64,000 nt of DNA, taken from the NCBI GenBank assembly GCA_030692515.1, contig JAUXZS010000024.1, positions 248,001 through 312,000 of the forward strand, in the 5' to 3' direction. A program made the translations under genes and the position numbers. The stretch's first letter is position 1; every line of letters begins with the position of its first letter. Source of the DNA: Bacteroidota bacterium. GTDB taxonomy: Bacteria; Bacteroidota; Bacteroidia; B-17B0; Aurantibacillaceae. The notes below the pieces were generated by a model that was not told the DNA's origin, did not search any database, and saw only the letters and a list, made by a program, of their open reading frames with translations. This document shows positions 1-8,824 of the stretch, in pieces.

Positions 1-822
1 GGTATAATAGGTGCTAATATTTTGAAAAATTCTATATGGCAGATAAACTATGAAACTAAGGAGCTTATGGTCGCAGATAAGCTAAGTAAATTGAATAATA
101 TAAATGACGCTATCAAAATTCCGTTTACCCCGGCTTCAATAACCGGAAGCCCAATATTAAGTATTGTATTGAATGATAGCTTAACAATGAATTGGATTTT
201 AGATACAGGGTTTAATGGTTTTATTACATTCTCAAACGCAGACAAAGATATTTTCTTAAAAAAAATTCCGAAAAAAGATATTGTATCTAATTACAGTCTA
301 GGGTATAATACAATTTACGGCAAAGATACTTCAACAGCCATAGCTTATCTTTTAAATGCATCCCTTAACATAGGAGAACATAATTTTTCAAACGTGCCAG
401 TAACGTTTGGGAAATACAAAAACATTAGCAGGAAAAAAAATGGAGTAATAGGAAATAAATTTTTAGAAAATTTTATTGTAACAATCGACTGGAAAGAAAA
501 CTACATCTACCTATTACCAATACAAAGTCATCAACTTCCACACAACCAAGTAAGTTATGGAATCAATTATGGATTTGAAAACGGCAAATTAATAGTAGGA
601 GCCATTTGGAAAAATTCAGATGCCGAAAAACAAGGGATTAAAATTGGGGATCAAATAACCCAATTTAATGGGAAAAAGGCAATTGAAATTTCTCAAAAAG
701 AAATTTGTAATTTTTTTGATGGAAACACTACTTTGATGGATGGTCAAACACTGAATATAACAATACTAAAAAAAAACTTTGAGGTAAATTACACGTTAAA
801 AGCATACAACTTATTTCAATAG
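1..822 (+). CDS. Retropepsin-like aspartyl protease with PDZ domain (5' end outside window)
   Basis: The frame is open from base 1, so the gene begins before the window. The first codons read GIIGANILKN, the usual end of a first retropepsin lobe (the G-hydrophobic-IG motif). A second lobe follows, with the catalytic-type D-T-G at 202-210 and its own GVIGNKFLENF near 440-470. A PDZ-like domain at about 556-800 carries the typical 'A.KQGIK.GD.I..FNG' pattern. The family cleaves peptides at a pair of aspartates and, in Bacteroidota, is usually secreted or periplasmic. The signal peptide, if any, lies upstream. A TTG at 22 could be mistaken for the start, but the homologous motif before it argues against that. 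Confidence 0.75.
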   Translation, partial: GIIGANILKNSIWQINYETKELMVADKLSKLNNINDAIKIPFTPASITGSPILSIVLNDSLTMNWILDTGFNGFITFSNADKDIFLKKIPKKDIVSNYSLGYNTIYGKDTSTAIAYLLNASLNIGEHNFSNVPVTFGKYKNISRKKNGVIGNKFLENFIVTIDWKENYIYLLPIQSHQLPHNQVSYGINYGFENGKLIVGAIWKNSDAEKQGIKIGDQITQFNGKKAIEISQKEICNFFDGNTTLMDGQTLNITILKKNFEVNYTLKAYNLFQ

Positions 823-906
823 GATATTCTATTCAGGATAGTTGAATCAATGCTCTTTAAATAAAGACAAGCTACTTTTTACCGTTAATTTTTATACTTT
901 AGTAGA

Positions 907-2895
907 ATGAAAAAATTACAATGGATATTCATTATCTTTTCCATATGTGTAAGTGTAGCCCGTTCACAAACAAGTAATATTGATTCTTTAAAAGAGTGTT
1001 TGAGAACACTTGATGTGAATGATACCAATAAAGTAAATCTTCTGCATAAAATAGGGTACTTTTATTCTGCAACTTCTACTGACACAGCTATGAAGTATGC
1101 AAATCGGGAGATTTTGTTGGCGAAAGAACTTAAGTTTCAAAAAGGAATCGCCCAGAGTTATTTGCTGATTGGTATGATATATCAGTATAAAAATATTTAT
1201 GAAGATGCTTTAAAATATTATTTACTCTCCTTAAAAACAAGCGAACAAACGGGTGATAAAAAAGCAATGGCGAATGCTATGGTTGGCGTTGGCTTAATAT
1301 ACCAAAACACAGGAGATGCACAAAAGGCCATCGATTATTATATGAAGGCTTTAAAAATAAGGGAGACAATAAATGATAAGCCCGGTATAATGGCTTGTTT
1401 AAATAATCTATCAGGTCTATATTATTACAGAGGTGATAGAAAAAAAGCTAAAGAATACATTTTTCGCTGCTTGAAAATTGGCGAAGAGATTGGTAATAAA
1501 AATGGAATCGCAGCGAGTTTAAACGGAATTGCGAGCATTTCTTTGGAAGAAGGCGATTTGCCTAAAGCCCTCGAATATTTTCAAAAAGCATTGCAAGTAC
1601 ACGAGAAAATAAATAACAGTTATGATGTAGCAATGGTTTCAAATAATATTGGTCAGGTGTATTTTAAAATGCGAAATTATAAGGAAGCATTAAACTGGTA
1701 CGAAAAATCTTTAAGCGTAGCTCAAAAGTATAACATTCTTGAATTAGCTGTAGACGCTAAAGAAGGGCTATCACAGGTTTACGAAAAAACCGGGAATTAT
1801 ACACTTGCTTATAGATATCATAAAGAATATTCTACGTTAAAGGATAGCATGCTCACGATACAAACTCATAATCAAATTCTTGAAATGGGGACTAAATATG
1901 AATCGGAAAAAAAGCAAAAGGAAATTGAATTATTAAATAAAGATCGCGAGAAACAAACAGCCCTTGCTGAAGCCGAAAATAGGAAAAACAATATCATCAT
2001 TTGGTCTGTTGCTTTGGGCTTAGTTTTTACTATTATATTTTCAGGTTTTTTATTCAACAGATTTAGAGTAACAAAAAAGCAAAAAACAATTATTGAAGCG
2101 AAAGAAAAAGAAACACAACATCAAAAGCATTTAGTTGATGAAAAAAACAAAGAAATAACAGATAGTATAACTTATGCAAAACGTTTGCAGGAGGCTATAT
2201 TACCATCGCAAGAATATATAAATCTTTATCTGCCTGAGAACTTTGTATTATATAAACCCAAAGACATTGTTGCCGGTGATTTTTACTGGATGGAAAAGGT
2301 GGATGATCTAATTTTTATTGCTGCTGCTGATAGCACGGGACATGGAGTTCCCGGCGCTATGGTTTCGGTTGTGTGCAGTAATGCCCTTAACAGAACAATA
2401 AATGAATTAGGTCTGCGTGATACAGGTAAAATACTGGATAAAACAAGAGAGTTGGTATTGGCCACCTTTGCTAAAAGTATAAATGATGTCAAGGACGGCA
2501 TGGATATTTCACTGCTTTGTATTGATAAAACTAAAAAGAGAATTAACTGGAGTGGCGCAAATAATCCTTTATGGTTTATTCAGAATAACGAGTTAAAAGA
2601 AATTAAAGCAGATAAGCAATCCATAGGTAAAACCGATAATCCCAAACCGTTTACCACTCACGAAATAGACTATACTTCAAATATGATTTTCTATTTATTT
2701 ACGGATGGCTTTGCTGATCAATTTGGTGGAGAGAAAGGAAAAAAATATAAATACAAACAATTGGCAGATTTGCTCTTAACAATAAATAACGAATCATTAG
2801 AAAAACAAAAAAGTAACTTAGAAAATTCGTTTAATTTGTGGATAGGAAATCTTGAGCAGGTGGACGATGTAACTATAATTGGATTTAAAATATAG
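907..2895 (+). CDS. TPR-repeat membrane protein with SpoIIE/PP2C phosphatase domain
   Basis: 662 aa. Residues 1-21 look like a signal peptide ending ...VARSQ. About six tetratricopeptide repeats fill residues 45-330 in a periplasmic-type sensor region, a membrane segment lies at about 362-384, a short coiled coil follows, and a SpoIIE domain occupies about 419-662. The metal-binding Asp motifs are visible in AGDFYW and AADSTGHGVPG and near the C-terminus in TDGFADQFGG and VDDVTIIGF. Such proteins are common in Bacteroidota and are thought to dephosphorylate STAS-type anti-anti-sigma partners. No partner kinase or STAS gene is adjacent; the STAS-like protein at 37096 is far away. Function beyond Ser/Thr phosphatase is inference. 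Confidence 0.85.
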   Translation: MKKLQWIFIIFSICVSVARSQTSNIDSLKECLRTLDVNDTNKVNLLHKIGYFYSATSTDTAMKYANREILLAKELKFQKGIAQSYLLIGMIYQYKNIYEDALKYYLLSLKTSEQTGDKKAMANAMVGVGLIYQNTGDAQKAIDYYMKALKIRETINDKPGIMACLNNLSGLYYYRGDRKKAKEYIFRCLKIGEEIGNKNGIAASLNGIASISLEEGDLPKALEYFQKALQVHEKINNSYDVAMVSNNIGQVYFKMRNYKEALNWYEKSLSVAQKYNILELAVDAKEGLSQVYEKTGNYTLAYRYHKEYSTLKDSMLTIQTHNQILEMGTKYESEKKQKEIELLNKDREKQTALAEAENRKNNIIIWSVALGLVFTIIFSGFLFNRFRVTKKQKTIIEAKEKETQHQKHLVDEKNKEITDSITYAKRLQEAILPSQEYINLYLPENFVLYKPKDIVAGDFYWMEKVDDLIFIAAADSTGHGVPGAMVSVVCSNALNRTINELGLRDTGKILDKTRELVLATFAKSINDVKDGMDISLLCIDKTKKRINWSGANNPLWFIQNNELKEIKADKQSIGKTDNPKPFTTHEIDYTSNMIFYLFTDGFADQFGGEKGKKYKYKQLADLLLTINNESLEKQKSNLENSFNLWIGNLEQVDDVTIIGFKI

Positions 2896-2943
2896 TTGCA
2901 ACTTTTTTTTCGTAAAACAATCCAATAGAAAAATTTGCTAAAT

Positions 2944-2970
2944 CCCGTATTTTACGGGCAAAAACCCGTA
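2944..2970. other. Three-part CCCGTA / TACGGG / CCCGTA repeat, possible alternative hairpin
   Basis: CCCGTA (2944-2949) can pair with TACGGG (2953-2958), which can instead pair with a second CCCGTA (2965-2970). The layout lets one central arm choose between two partners. It lies just after the SpoIIE gene and before the small Cys-rich gene. No U-run follows, so a plain terminator is unlikely. Function unknown. Confidence 0.35.
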
Positions 2971-3019
2971 TAAAACAAGCTAAAATATACTCCTTAGATG
3001 TTAATTTTGCTAAAAAAAT

Positions 3020-3289
3020 ATGACAGCAAAAACTTCCAACATCCAATTGTATTCTTTGTGTAAACACAAAGAAACGTTAGAATACCATATTTTTCTTGCT
3101 CGTAAAACAGATGATAAATGTTTTTTTTCATCGAAAATATCTCTTTGTGGCGCAATGAGTACGGAGGAAAGAAGTACATGCATAAGCAATTGTGCAACCG
3201 AAGAGGAAATCAGGGAAAGAGCAGCAACAATAGGTGATCGTGTTTGCGGCAACTGCATGAAAACAATTTACAAAACAGAGAACGAATAG
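3020..3289 (+). CDS. Small Cys-rich protein, function unknown
   Basis: 89 aa with seven cysteines. The C-terminal part, CISNCATEEEIRERA followed by RVCGNCMKTIY, has CxxC-type spacing that could bind zinc. It reads in the direction of the RteC-type gene that follows. Three reverse-strand frames cover the same bases, but the cysteine pattern and the composition favour this one. I do not recognise a family. It may be an accessory gene of the mobile-element remnant marked by RteC. Confidence 0.45.
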   Translation: MTAKTSNIQLYSLCKHKETLEYHIFLARKTDDKCFFSSKISLCGAMSTEERSTCISNCATEEEIRERAATIGDRVCGNCMKTIYKTENE

Positions 3290-3343
3290 GCCTCTTGCGA
3301 TTTTTTTCATGTTAAGTAAATAAATTATGCGAACAATATTTGT

Positions 3344-4177
3344 GTGGAAAGACAGGTGAAAAAACTACTTGAAGAATTACATAAAAACCTGCATTTTCTT
3401 TCACTTGAACAAGATAATACCATAAAATTGTGCGAAGAAGGTGTTCGGATATGCAACCGTGCTTTGGAACAATGCAAAAAGTATTTAACACAAAAAGAAT
3501 TTAAAACTAAAGCGGAAGAGATAAAATTTTTCAAGGAATTAAAACCTGTTATCACATCAAAATTAAAATACTATCATTTAGTATTTAAAGTGGAAAACGG
3601 TAAACCACAAAGCGAAGAAGCTCAGAAACTATATTATGAAAAAGAATTAGCATCAATTGATAATTATTTTCAATCCAACATCGAATTTATTACTTATTAT
3701 AAAACGGGTAATGAATATATGGATGTAAATTATTTTACTCGTTCAAATACCGAAGTGAATTTAATGGCAGATGACAATTACTATCTTTCTGATAAGAAGT
3801 TTTCTACTCCCTATGATTCTAAAGTAGCATTAATGATTGCCTATGAACTTCTCGCGATTTATATTCGAAATGAAATTAAAAAAATTGAAAAACGTGCAGG
3901 AATGGAACCAATTAAACCTTATTACAAAACACTTGTATGGACGGATAGCAAAGTATCTTTGGTTGAATTAATTTATGCTTTACATATATCAGGATGTTTT
4001 AATCGAGGAACTCTTGAGATAAAAGAGTTAGCAGAAACAATTTCAGAAATATTCCATATTGATATAGGAGATTTTTATCGCACATGGGCTGAAATAAAAT
4101 CACGAAAGGACACAACTAAATTCCTTGACGCTTTAAAAACAACTTTAGATAATAAGATCAAAGAAGATTTCAAGTAA
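3344..4177 (+). CDS. rteC-like: RteC-family regulator of a conjugative transposon
   Basis: 277 aa from a GTG start; no in-frame ATG exists between the upstream stop (3317) and this point. The protein matches the RteC pattern along its length: FFKELKPVITSKLKYYHLVFKVE near residue 65, a YYKTGNEYMDVNYFTR block in the middle, and TDSKVSLVELIYALHISGCFN followed by IKELAETISEIF and YRTWAEIKSRK at the C-terminus. In CTnDOT-type elements, RteC activates excision and transfer genes under RteA/RteB. No RteA/RteB, integrase or tra genes lie beside it, so it is probably a remnant or a reused regulator. A small HTH gene follows after a palindrome. Confidence 0.8.
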   Translation: MERQVKKLLEELHKNLHFLSLEQDNTIKLCEEGVRICNRALEQCKKYLTQKEFKTKAEEIKFFKELKPVITSKLKYYHLVFKVENGKPQSEEAQKLYYEKELASIDNYFQSNIEFITYYKTGNEYMDVNYFTRSNTEVNLMADDNYYLSDKKFSTPYDSKVALMIAYELLAIYIRNEIKKIEKRAGMEPIKPYYKTLVWTDSKVSLVELIYALHISGCFNRGTLEIKELAETISEIFHIDIGDFYRTWAEIKSRKDTTKFLDALKTTLDNKIKEDFK

Positions 4178-4205
4178 TTTCCTTGTTATAATATTTCAAA
4201 AAACA

Positions 4206-4225
4206 CCGAGTTAAATTTAACTCGG
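4206..4225. repeat. Perfect 20-bp palindrome between RteC and HTH genes
   Basis: Two 10-base arms, CCGAGTTAAA and TTTAACTCGG, are perfectly complementary with no loop spacing. Shorter complementary flanks (ACACC at 4202-4206 and GGTGT further downstream) may extend it. It could be an operator for the small HTH protein or the RteC-like protein, or a weak terminator of the RteC gene. Confidence 0.5.
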
Positions 4226-4288
4226 TTCAACTTGGGTGTTTAACTTGATTGATTTTTTCATTTTTGCCGTCTCATAAAATTTAAAACG

Positions 4289-4483
4289 ATGATAGCAATT
4301 GAAAAAATTCAAATCAAACCCTACTCCAAACAAGAATTAGCGGATATGTATAAAATTGGAGTGCGCTCTATGACAACGTGGTTACAGCCGTTTGAAAAAG
4401 CAATTGGCAAACGACATGGTCGATATTACAATATGAAACAAGTGAGATATATTTTTGATAAGCTTGGACTACCGGGGGATTAA
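4289..4483 (+). CDS. Small helix-turn-helix protein (copy 1)
   Basis: 64 aa. The pattern KPYSKQELADMYKIGVRSMTTWLQPF...GRYYNMKQVRYIFDKLGLPG is a compact winged-helix or MerR-like fold: a first HTH helix pair, then an arginine/tyrosine-rich stretch before 'KQV..I.DKLG'. A clear paralogue lies at 9828-10040, with the same spacing of PYS/AYS, MY, W, YY and 'KLG.PG'. Proteins of this type in Bacteroidota usually sit on mobile elements as excisionase-like or regulatory factors, but the exact role is not known to me. The start is the ATG after an A-rich leader. Confidence 0.65.
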   Translation: MIAIEKIQIKPYSKQELADMYKIGVRSMTTWLQPFEKAIGKRHGRYYNMKQVRYIFDKLGLPGD

Positions 4484-4548
4484 CCTAAAGTTAGTAGTGT
4501 CGTACTTACAAAATCCTTATCTTTATTGCATTCAAAATATTAAATAAA

Positions 4549-6015
4549 ATGAAAAATAAACTATTTACTCTTTTTACAATAATTATGTTTGTGTTTAATG
4601 CTTCTGCTCAAGAATGTAATTGTAGTGAATCGTTTGACTGGATGGTGAATACTTTTGAAAAAAATGATGCGGGATTTCAATATGTTATTGATAAAAAAGG
4701 AGAAGATGAGTATAAAAAACATACTGCTCTTTATAAAGAAAAGGCTAAGGGCATAACAAATTTAAATGATTGTCAGGCTATAATGTACGGTTGGTTACGC
4801 TATTTCAGACCGGGACATATATTTGTAAATATAAAAGAATCGGAAAAAAATGGCAAAGAACCATCCGATGAAGAAATAAGACTCCAATATAAAAATGCAA
4901 AAACAATTGACCTTACAGAAAAACAGTTAATAAATAGTTTAGAAAAAAAACACAATAAAAATCCAATTGAAGGTGTTTGGAGCAATGGTGATTATAGTAT
5001 AGGAATTATTAGCGAAGAAAAATCAAGTAAAAATTTTACTGCCTTTATAATTAAGGCTGATAGTGTTTATTGGTTGCCCAAACAAATAAAAGCTGAATTT
5101 ACACTTAATGATGATGCTAAAATATTTTCTGTAGACTATTATATGCGAAATCATTCTAAGGAAGTTACACAAGCAAAATTTATTGATGCTTCATGCACTT
5201 TGCTTTCCTTGTACGGTAATTATTGGACAAGGATATATCCTAAAAGTGCTTTAACAAAAAAAGAAGATCTGCTTATTTCATTTTCTAAATCCAACTTGCC
5301 CTTTGTTGAAAAATTAAGTGACAAAACTATTTACTTACGCATTCCATCTTTTGCCTCAGAGCAGAAAAAAAATATCGACAGTGTACTTGCTAAATATGAC
5401 AAGCAAATTTCAAGCACCCAAAATTTGATTATTGATATCCGTAACGGCACAGGAGGAAGTGATGATTCTTATAGCAATTTAGTCCCTTACCTATACACTA
5501 ATCCTATAAGAGGCATGGGCGTTCAATTATTGGCAACAGAATTAAATGCTAAAGGTTACGAGCGCTATGCAAAACAGTATTCTGATACAGAAAATATTAA
5601 TTACTGTAATGGAGTTGCGGCAAAGATGAGAGCTAACCTTGGTAAATTTATCGCATTATCTGATAAAACTTACGGCATCGACAGTTTAGCTAAAGTGCTG
5701 CCATATCCTCAAAAAGTAGCTGTCATTTGTAATCAAAATAATGGTAGTACAGACGAGCAGTTTTTATTAGAGGCCAAGCAAAGCCGTAAAGTGAAAGTAT
5801 TTGGCAGACCTACAGGTGGAATGTTAGATATTTCAAATATGAATGTGATTGATTTTCCGAATGGTAAATTTGTATTAGGTTATTGCATGAGTAAAAGTTA
5901 TCGCATCCCGAATTATTGTATTGATGGGGTAGGAATTCAACCGGATTATTTTATTGATGACGCAATCAGTGATGAGGATTGGATTGAATACACAAAATCG
6001 GTATTAGAACAGTAA
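4549..6015 (+). CDS. Secreted S41-family (C-terminal processing type) peptidase
   Basis: 488 aa with a signal peptide (residues 1-21, ending ...NASAQ) followed by a Cys pair. The C-terminal half shows the S41 fold: 'LIIDIRNGTGGSDDSY', then 'VAVICNQNNGSTDEQFLLEAKQ' with the expected serine in GST, then 'GRPTGG' and a terminal 'DGVGIQPD'. No separate PDZ domain is obvious; the N-terminal 250 residues are a helical and beta region of unknown role. S41 enzymes cleave unstructured C-termini. It is probably monocistronic. Confidence 0.8.
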   Translation: MKNKLFTLFTIIMFVFNASAQECNCSESFDWMVNTFEKNDAGFQYVIDKKGEDEYKKHTALYKEKAKGITNLNDCQAIMYGWLRYFRPGHIFVNIKESEKNGKEPSDEEIRLQYKNAKTIDLTEKQLINSLEKKHNKNPIEGVWSNGDYSIGIISEEKSSKNFTAFIIKADSVYWLPKQIKAEFTLNDDAKIFSVDYYMRNHSKEVTQAKFIDASCTLLSLYGNYWTRIYPKSALTKKEDLLISFSKSNLPFVEKLSDKTIYLRIPSFASEQKKNIDSVLAKYDKQISSTQNLIIDIRNGTGGSDDSYSNLVPYLYTNPIRGMGVQLLATELNAKGYERYAKQYSDTENINYCNGVAAKMRANLGKFIALSDKTYGIDSLAKVLPYPQKVAVICNQNNGSTDEQFLLEAKQSRKVKVFGRPTGGMLDISNMNVIDFPNGKFVLGYCMSKSYRIPNYCIDGVGIQPDYFIDDAISDEDWIEYTKSVLEQ

Positions 6016-6103
6016 TACATCAATAGCAAATAAGAACAATAAGTATATCACCCTGCCTTGGGAATTTATAGCTAATTTTTTTCTTTTAAATCACAACTCA
6101 ACC

Positions 6104-6220
6104 ACTATGCACTTTCTGTGATGTTGAACGGAATTTAAAAAGAGAATAAAAATAAATTTTAATAATTACCTACTAAAAAAGGTTTGTAGAAACTGAAAGC
6201 CTTGCGCTAAAGTGCATAGT
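6104..6220. repeat. Spaced 12-bp inverted repeat with local hairpins
   Basis: ACTATGCACTTT (6104-6115) and its exact complement AAAGTGCATAGT (6209-6220) bracket about 90 bases of noncoding sequence. The right arm lies inside a further small stem-loop region (CTGAAA...TTTCAG). It sits between the S41 gene and a possible 31-aa membrane protein. It could be a structured RNA, a transposon relic or chance. Confidence 0.4.
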
Positions 6221-6243
6221 TTCAGCGTTTGGAGGCGCTTACA

Positions 6244-6339
6244 TTAGTTGCCTTTCTTTTTCCTTTTATAAGTCAAGACGATAATTACAGGAATGATAAC
6301 ACAAGATGCTACGGCAATAATTAATGAAAGATTATCCAT
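6244..6339 (-). CDS. Possible 31-aa single-span membrane protein
   Basis: The reverse strand reads an ATG at 6339 and a TAA at 6244. The product is MDNLSLIIAVASC, then a hydrophobic stretch, then a strongly basic tail TYKRKKKGN: an N-terminal membrane helix followed by a positively charged cytoplasmic end. That arrangement is typical of real small membrane proteins and unlike a random frame. No Shine-Dalgarno sequence is present, which is normal for this phylum. Function unknown. Confidence 0.4.
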   Translation of the reverse strand: MDNLSLIIAVASCVIIPVIIVLTYKRKKKGN

Positions 6340-6464
6340 TTTATCTAAATTTTAGTTGTTAATGTTTAAAATCGTCAATACGAATATAACACTTTATTTT
6401 TATACCAGCACATAGATTAGACAAAGTTGCCTGAAACGTTTTCGAGAACCATTTTAGTAAATTT

Positions 6465-6881
6465 TTATTTTCTTAGCCTGTCTATTTGCGCCATTAATTT
6501 GTCCCCTGTCAGAGGCTTTGAAATAAACCCCGAAACGTTATTATTATTATTTGCTCTGCTAATTTCCTCAGAGTTTAAAGAAGAAGAAAGCATAAAAATA
6601 TCAACGGGGTTTTGTTTGAATATTTTGAGTTTATCAAACTCTACAAGAAATCCAAAGCCGTCCATAATAGGCATATTGATATCAAGCAGAATAATTTGTG
6701 GGGCGAATAAACGGTGATAGGCGTTAATGTCTTCAATAAGTTTAAGATAATTCAAAGCGTCTACCGCACCACTGAATGTCTGAATACGTTCAATGAATTT
6801 TAAACTTTCAATTACTTTTTGATTAAGGAAAATGTCGATTGCATTATCATCAATGAGCATAATTGATTTAATTTTTTTCAT
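6465..6881 (-). CDS. Single-domain response regulator (receiver only)
   Basis: 138 aa, one receiver domain: acidic pair D11-D12, phospho-acceptor D67 in LLDINMP, switch serine near S100, and conserved K122 in SKPL. There is no output domain, so it probably relays phosphate or controls a partner by binding. A related receiver lies at 28237-28671, with the same 'MPIMDGF.FL' block. The nearest kinase is the soluble one at 7872-8654 on the same strand, separated by about 1 kb that includes a poly-G tract, and could be its partner. Confidence 0.85.
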   Translation of the reverse strand: MKKIKSIMLIDDNAIDIFLNQKVIESLKFIERIQTFSGAVDALNYLKLIEDINAYHRLFAPQIILLDINMPIMDGFGFLVEFDKLKIFKQNPVDIFMLSSSLNSEEISRANNNNNVSGFISKPLTGDKLMAQIDRLRK

Positions 6882-7477
6882 AGCTGTAAGTGTTAGATGT
6901 TTGATATGGTTTGTCTATGGAAACAAAAAATCACAAGTTTTGCCACGCAGAAAATGTGGCAAGAATTAATTTGCAATTTGAGGATAGTAAAAAAAGAAGT
7001 AGTGAAAGCTAGGACGCTTAAAGCCTCGTTAATAGTGCCACTGGCGCTGCGTGGGGGGGGGGGGGGGGTAGCAGATAGTGCACAAAAAAAAGCGTAATGC
7101 TGTTTTGGCGTTGTTTTATGGTGAAGATGTTGCTCGCTTAAATCCAATTGTCTGTTTGTTATTATTTTTCCGTTATCGTTTTAAATATGCGTTAACACAA
7201 AACTCATATGTTCACTGAAAGGCAAATATAGTTCTTTATAATAAAGAAAACAAAAAGTGAATTCTTTTATGTGCGGATCAACACCCCGAAGCGTTAGCAA
7301 ATGTGAGACATACTGTTTTTCATTACATAAATAGAAAATCGAAAATTAGCAAAACCTAATCCCTTAACACAGGAAAAAAAGTATAATTTAATTTTCAAAT
7401 ATTCTGTTATTGAAAAACAATAAATAAGATAAAATAAATTCAAAAAAGAGTTAAATTGCGTTCTTTTTAGAGCATTT
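6882..7477. other. Noncoding stretch containing a poly-G tract
   Basis: About 600 bases with no gene that I trust. The only striking item is the run of 16 G at 7053-7068. Short frames on both strands run through the G tract, but the resulting Gly or Pro runs and their composition do not look like proteins. Confidence 0.6.
7053..7068. repeat. Homopolymer of 16 G
   Basis: An unbroken run of 16 G in a region that is otherwise about two-thirds A+T. It is flanked by the G/C-rich patch GCCACTGGCGCTGCGTG on the left and TAGCAGATAG on the right. Runs of this length are prone to slippage and are used as phase-variation switches in other bacteria. Here no long gene is obviously switched, so it may act on a promoter or spacer, or be an assembly artefact. 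Confidence 0.8.
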
Positions 7478-7825
7478 ATGAAAAATTGGATTATCAACCG
7501 CAAACAAATCAGTTTAGAAAAAAACAAAGAGTTCTCTTTTAAAATTCCTGTTTTAATTATTCCGGCAGAATGTGAATTCATACTTGAAAGGACTGATAGT
7601 GTTTCGGATCAAGAGACTACTATTATGTTTCAGCTAAGACGTACTAAAACTGGGGCGGAGAACGAAAAAGAACAAGTTTCTGTACTTGTTGTAGATAAAA
7701 TTGCAACCACAGCATTTAAAGATCCAAAATTTGAAAGTGAATTTTTACTTTTAACTTGTACTGCAAATAAAAGTATTCAATTTACATTTAGCATTAATAG
7801 AAATTTTCAAAGGAGTTTGGGTTAA
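7478..7825 (+). CDS. Hypothetical 115-aa protein, probably beta-rich
   Basis: 115 aa. The composition and the alternation of hydrophobic and charged residues (KIPVLIIPAECEFILER, FLLLTCTANKSIQFTFSI) suggest a beta-sandwich. No signal peptide or membrane segment. I recognise no family. It converges with the kinase gene at 7872, with 46 bases between the stops. Confidence 0.5.
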   Translation: MKNWIINRKQISLEKNKEFSFKIPVLIIPAECEFILERTDSVSDQETTIMFQLRRTKTGAENEKEQVSVLVVDKIATTAFKDPKFESEFLLLTCTANKSIQFTFSINRNFQRSLG

Positions 7826-7871
7826 AGAACGCTGCCCTGATTTAAAAATAAGGGGCTTGAAAAAACTCACT

Positions 7872-8654
7872 TTAAACTATTCTTTTAAACTCAACAGATA
7901 CAGTAGTTCCAATATTTTCAGAACTATTAAGTGAAATTGTTCCATCATTCATTTCGATAATTTTTTTGGCGATTGTCAGCCCTAACCCTGTAGAATATTC
8001 GTTTTCAGTTCCCAATCGTTTTGCTTTAGTATAGGAGAAAAATAATTCTTTTTGCAGTTCCATCGGAATGCCAATTCCAGAATCAGAAATTTCCATTACA
8101 ACACTTTCTATAAACACATGCAGTTCAACCCGAATATTTCCTTCCCGTGAAGTAAATTTCACCGCATTCGATAAGAGATTATCGATGACTCTTTTTATAT
8201 CTTCAGTATTCACAAAACAATAAATATTTTCTTCAGGAATAATCATTATTAATTCTATTTCCTTTTTATGAGCGAGTAGCTGATGAATCCGAGATTGACA
8301 TTGAATCAAATCATTCAGTAAAACCAGTGAACGAGTTTGCTGATAGTCCTTTTTATGATTTAGTGAATCTTTGAAAATAAAATCACTTATCATTTGATTC
8401 CCTTGTTCACACACAGAATTTATCATGTTGCTATACTCAGTTACCTCAGAATTTGTATCATTGACCAGCTTCACTCTGAGTAAACTATTTAAACCAGAAA
8501 TCCTTCCAATTAACCCTTTTAAGTCGTGAGCAACATCGTATATGCTCAAGCCATCTTTTTTCTCGGTTATTGAATCTTTAATCTGAGTTGCTTCTTTTTC
8601 AGCACCAACAGAATTATTACTTTCCGCTGTATTAATGATTTCCGGTGTATTCAT
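7872..8654 (-). CDS. Soluble histidine kinase
   Basis: 260 aa. The DHp motif VAHDLKGLIGRI places the phospho-accepting histidine at H43. The ATP-binding domain has an N box around N159-N163 (NLLSNAVKF), DSGIG at 191-195, and GLGL at 223-226. There are no membrane segments and no sensor domain, so it is cytoplasmic and must take its signal from elsewhere. The first 35 residues are polar and probably disordered. Possible partner: the receiver protein at 6465-6881, transcribed in the same direction. Confidence 0.85.
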   Translation of the reverse strand: MNTPEIINTAESNNSVGAEKEATQIKDSITEKKDGLSIYDVAHDLKGLIGRISGLNSLLRVKLVNDTNSEVTEYSNMINSVCEQGNQMISDFIFKDSLNHKKDYQQTRSLVLLNDLIQCQSRIHQLLAHKKEIELIMIIPEENIYCFVNTEDIKRVIDNLLSNAVKFTSREGNIRVELHVFIESVVMEISDSGIGIPMELQKELFFSYTKAKRLGTENEYSTGLGLTIAKKIIEMNDGTISLNSSENIGTTVSVEFKRIV

Positions 8655-8705
8655 TTTTGATTTTTTTGGTTAACGCCAAAAAATCAGCGCAGGCTAATTG
8701 TAATA

Positions 8706-8824
8706 CTTGTATTCTGCGGGAGTCGAAGCCCGTACCTACAAAATAAAACAACGCCCACGCTTTTCCGTGAACATTACTAAATTTCCCTGTAGGTATTTTG
8801 AATTTTCGACTTTTCAGAATACAG
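8706..8824. repeat. Imperfect long inverted repeat
   Basis: The left arm 8706-8739 (containing TGTATTCTG, AGTCGAA and ACCTAC) is mirrored by the right arm 8789-8824 (GTAGGT, TTCGACT, CAGAATACA). The 50-base loop is relatively G/C-rich. It lies in the 560-base gap between the soluble kinase and the 14-gene module. It could be an end of a lost mobile element, a MITE, or a structured transcript. No gene fits inside it. Confidence 0.5.

Noticed and set aside
2994-3310. Three reverse-strand frames over the small Cys-rich gene
   Set aside because: All overlap one another and the forward frame; only the forward frame has an ordered cysteine pattern and agrees with the direction of the next gene.
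6893-7147. Frames on both strands through the poly-G tract
   Set aside because: They owe their length to Gly or Pro codons of the homopolymer and have no protein-like composition elsewhere.
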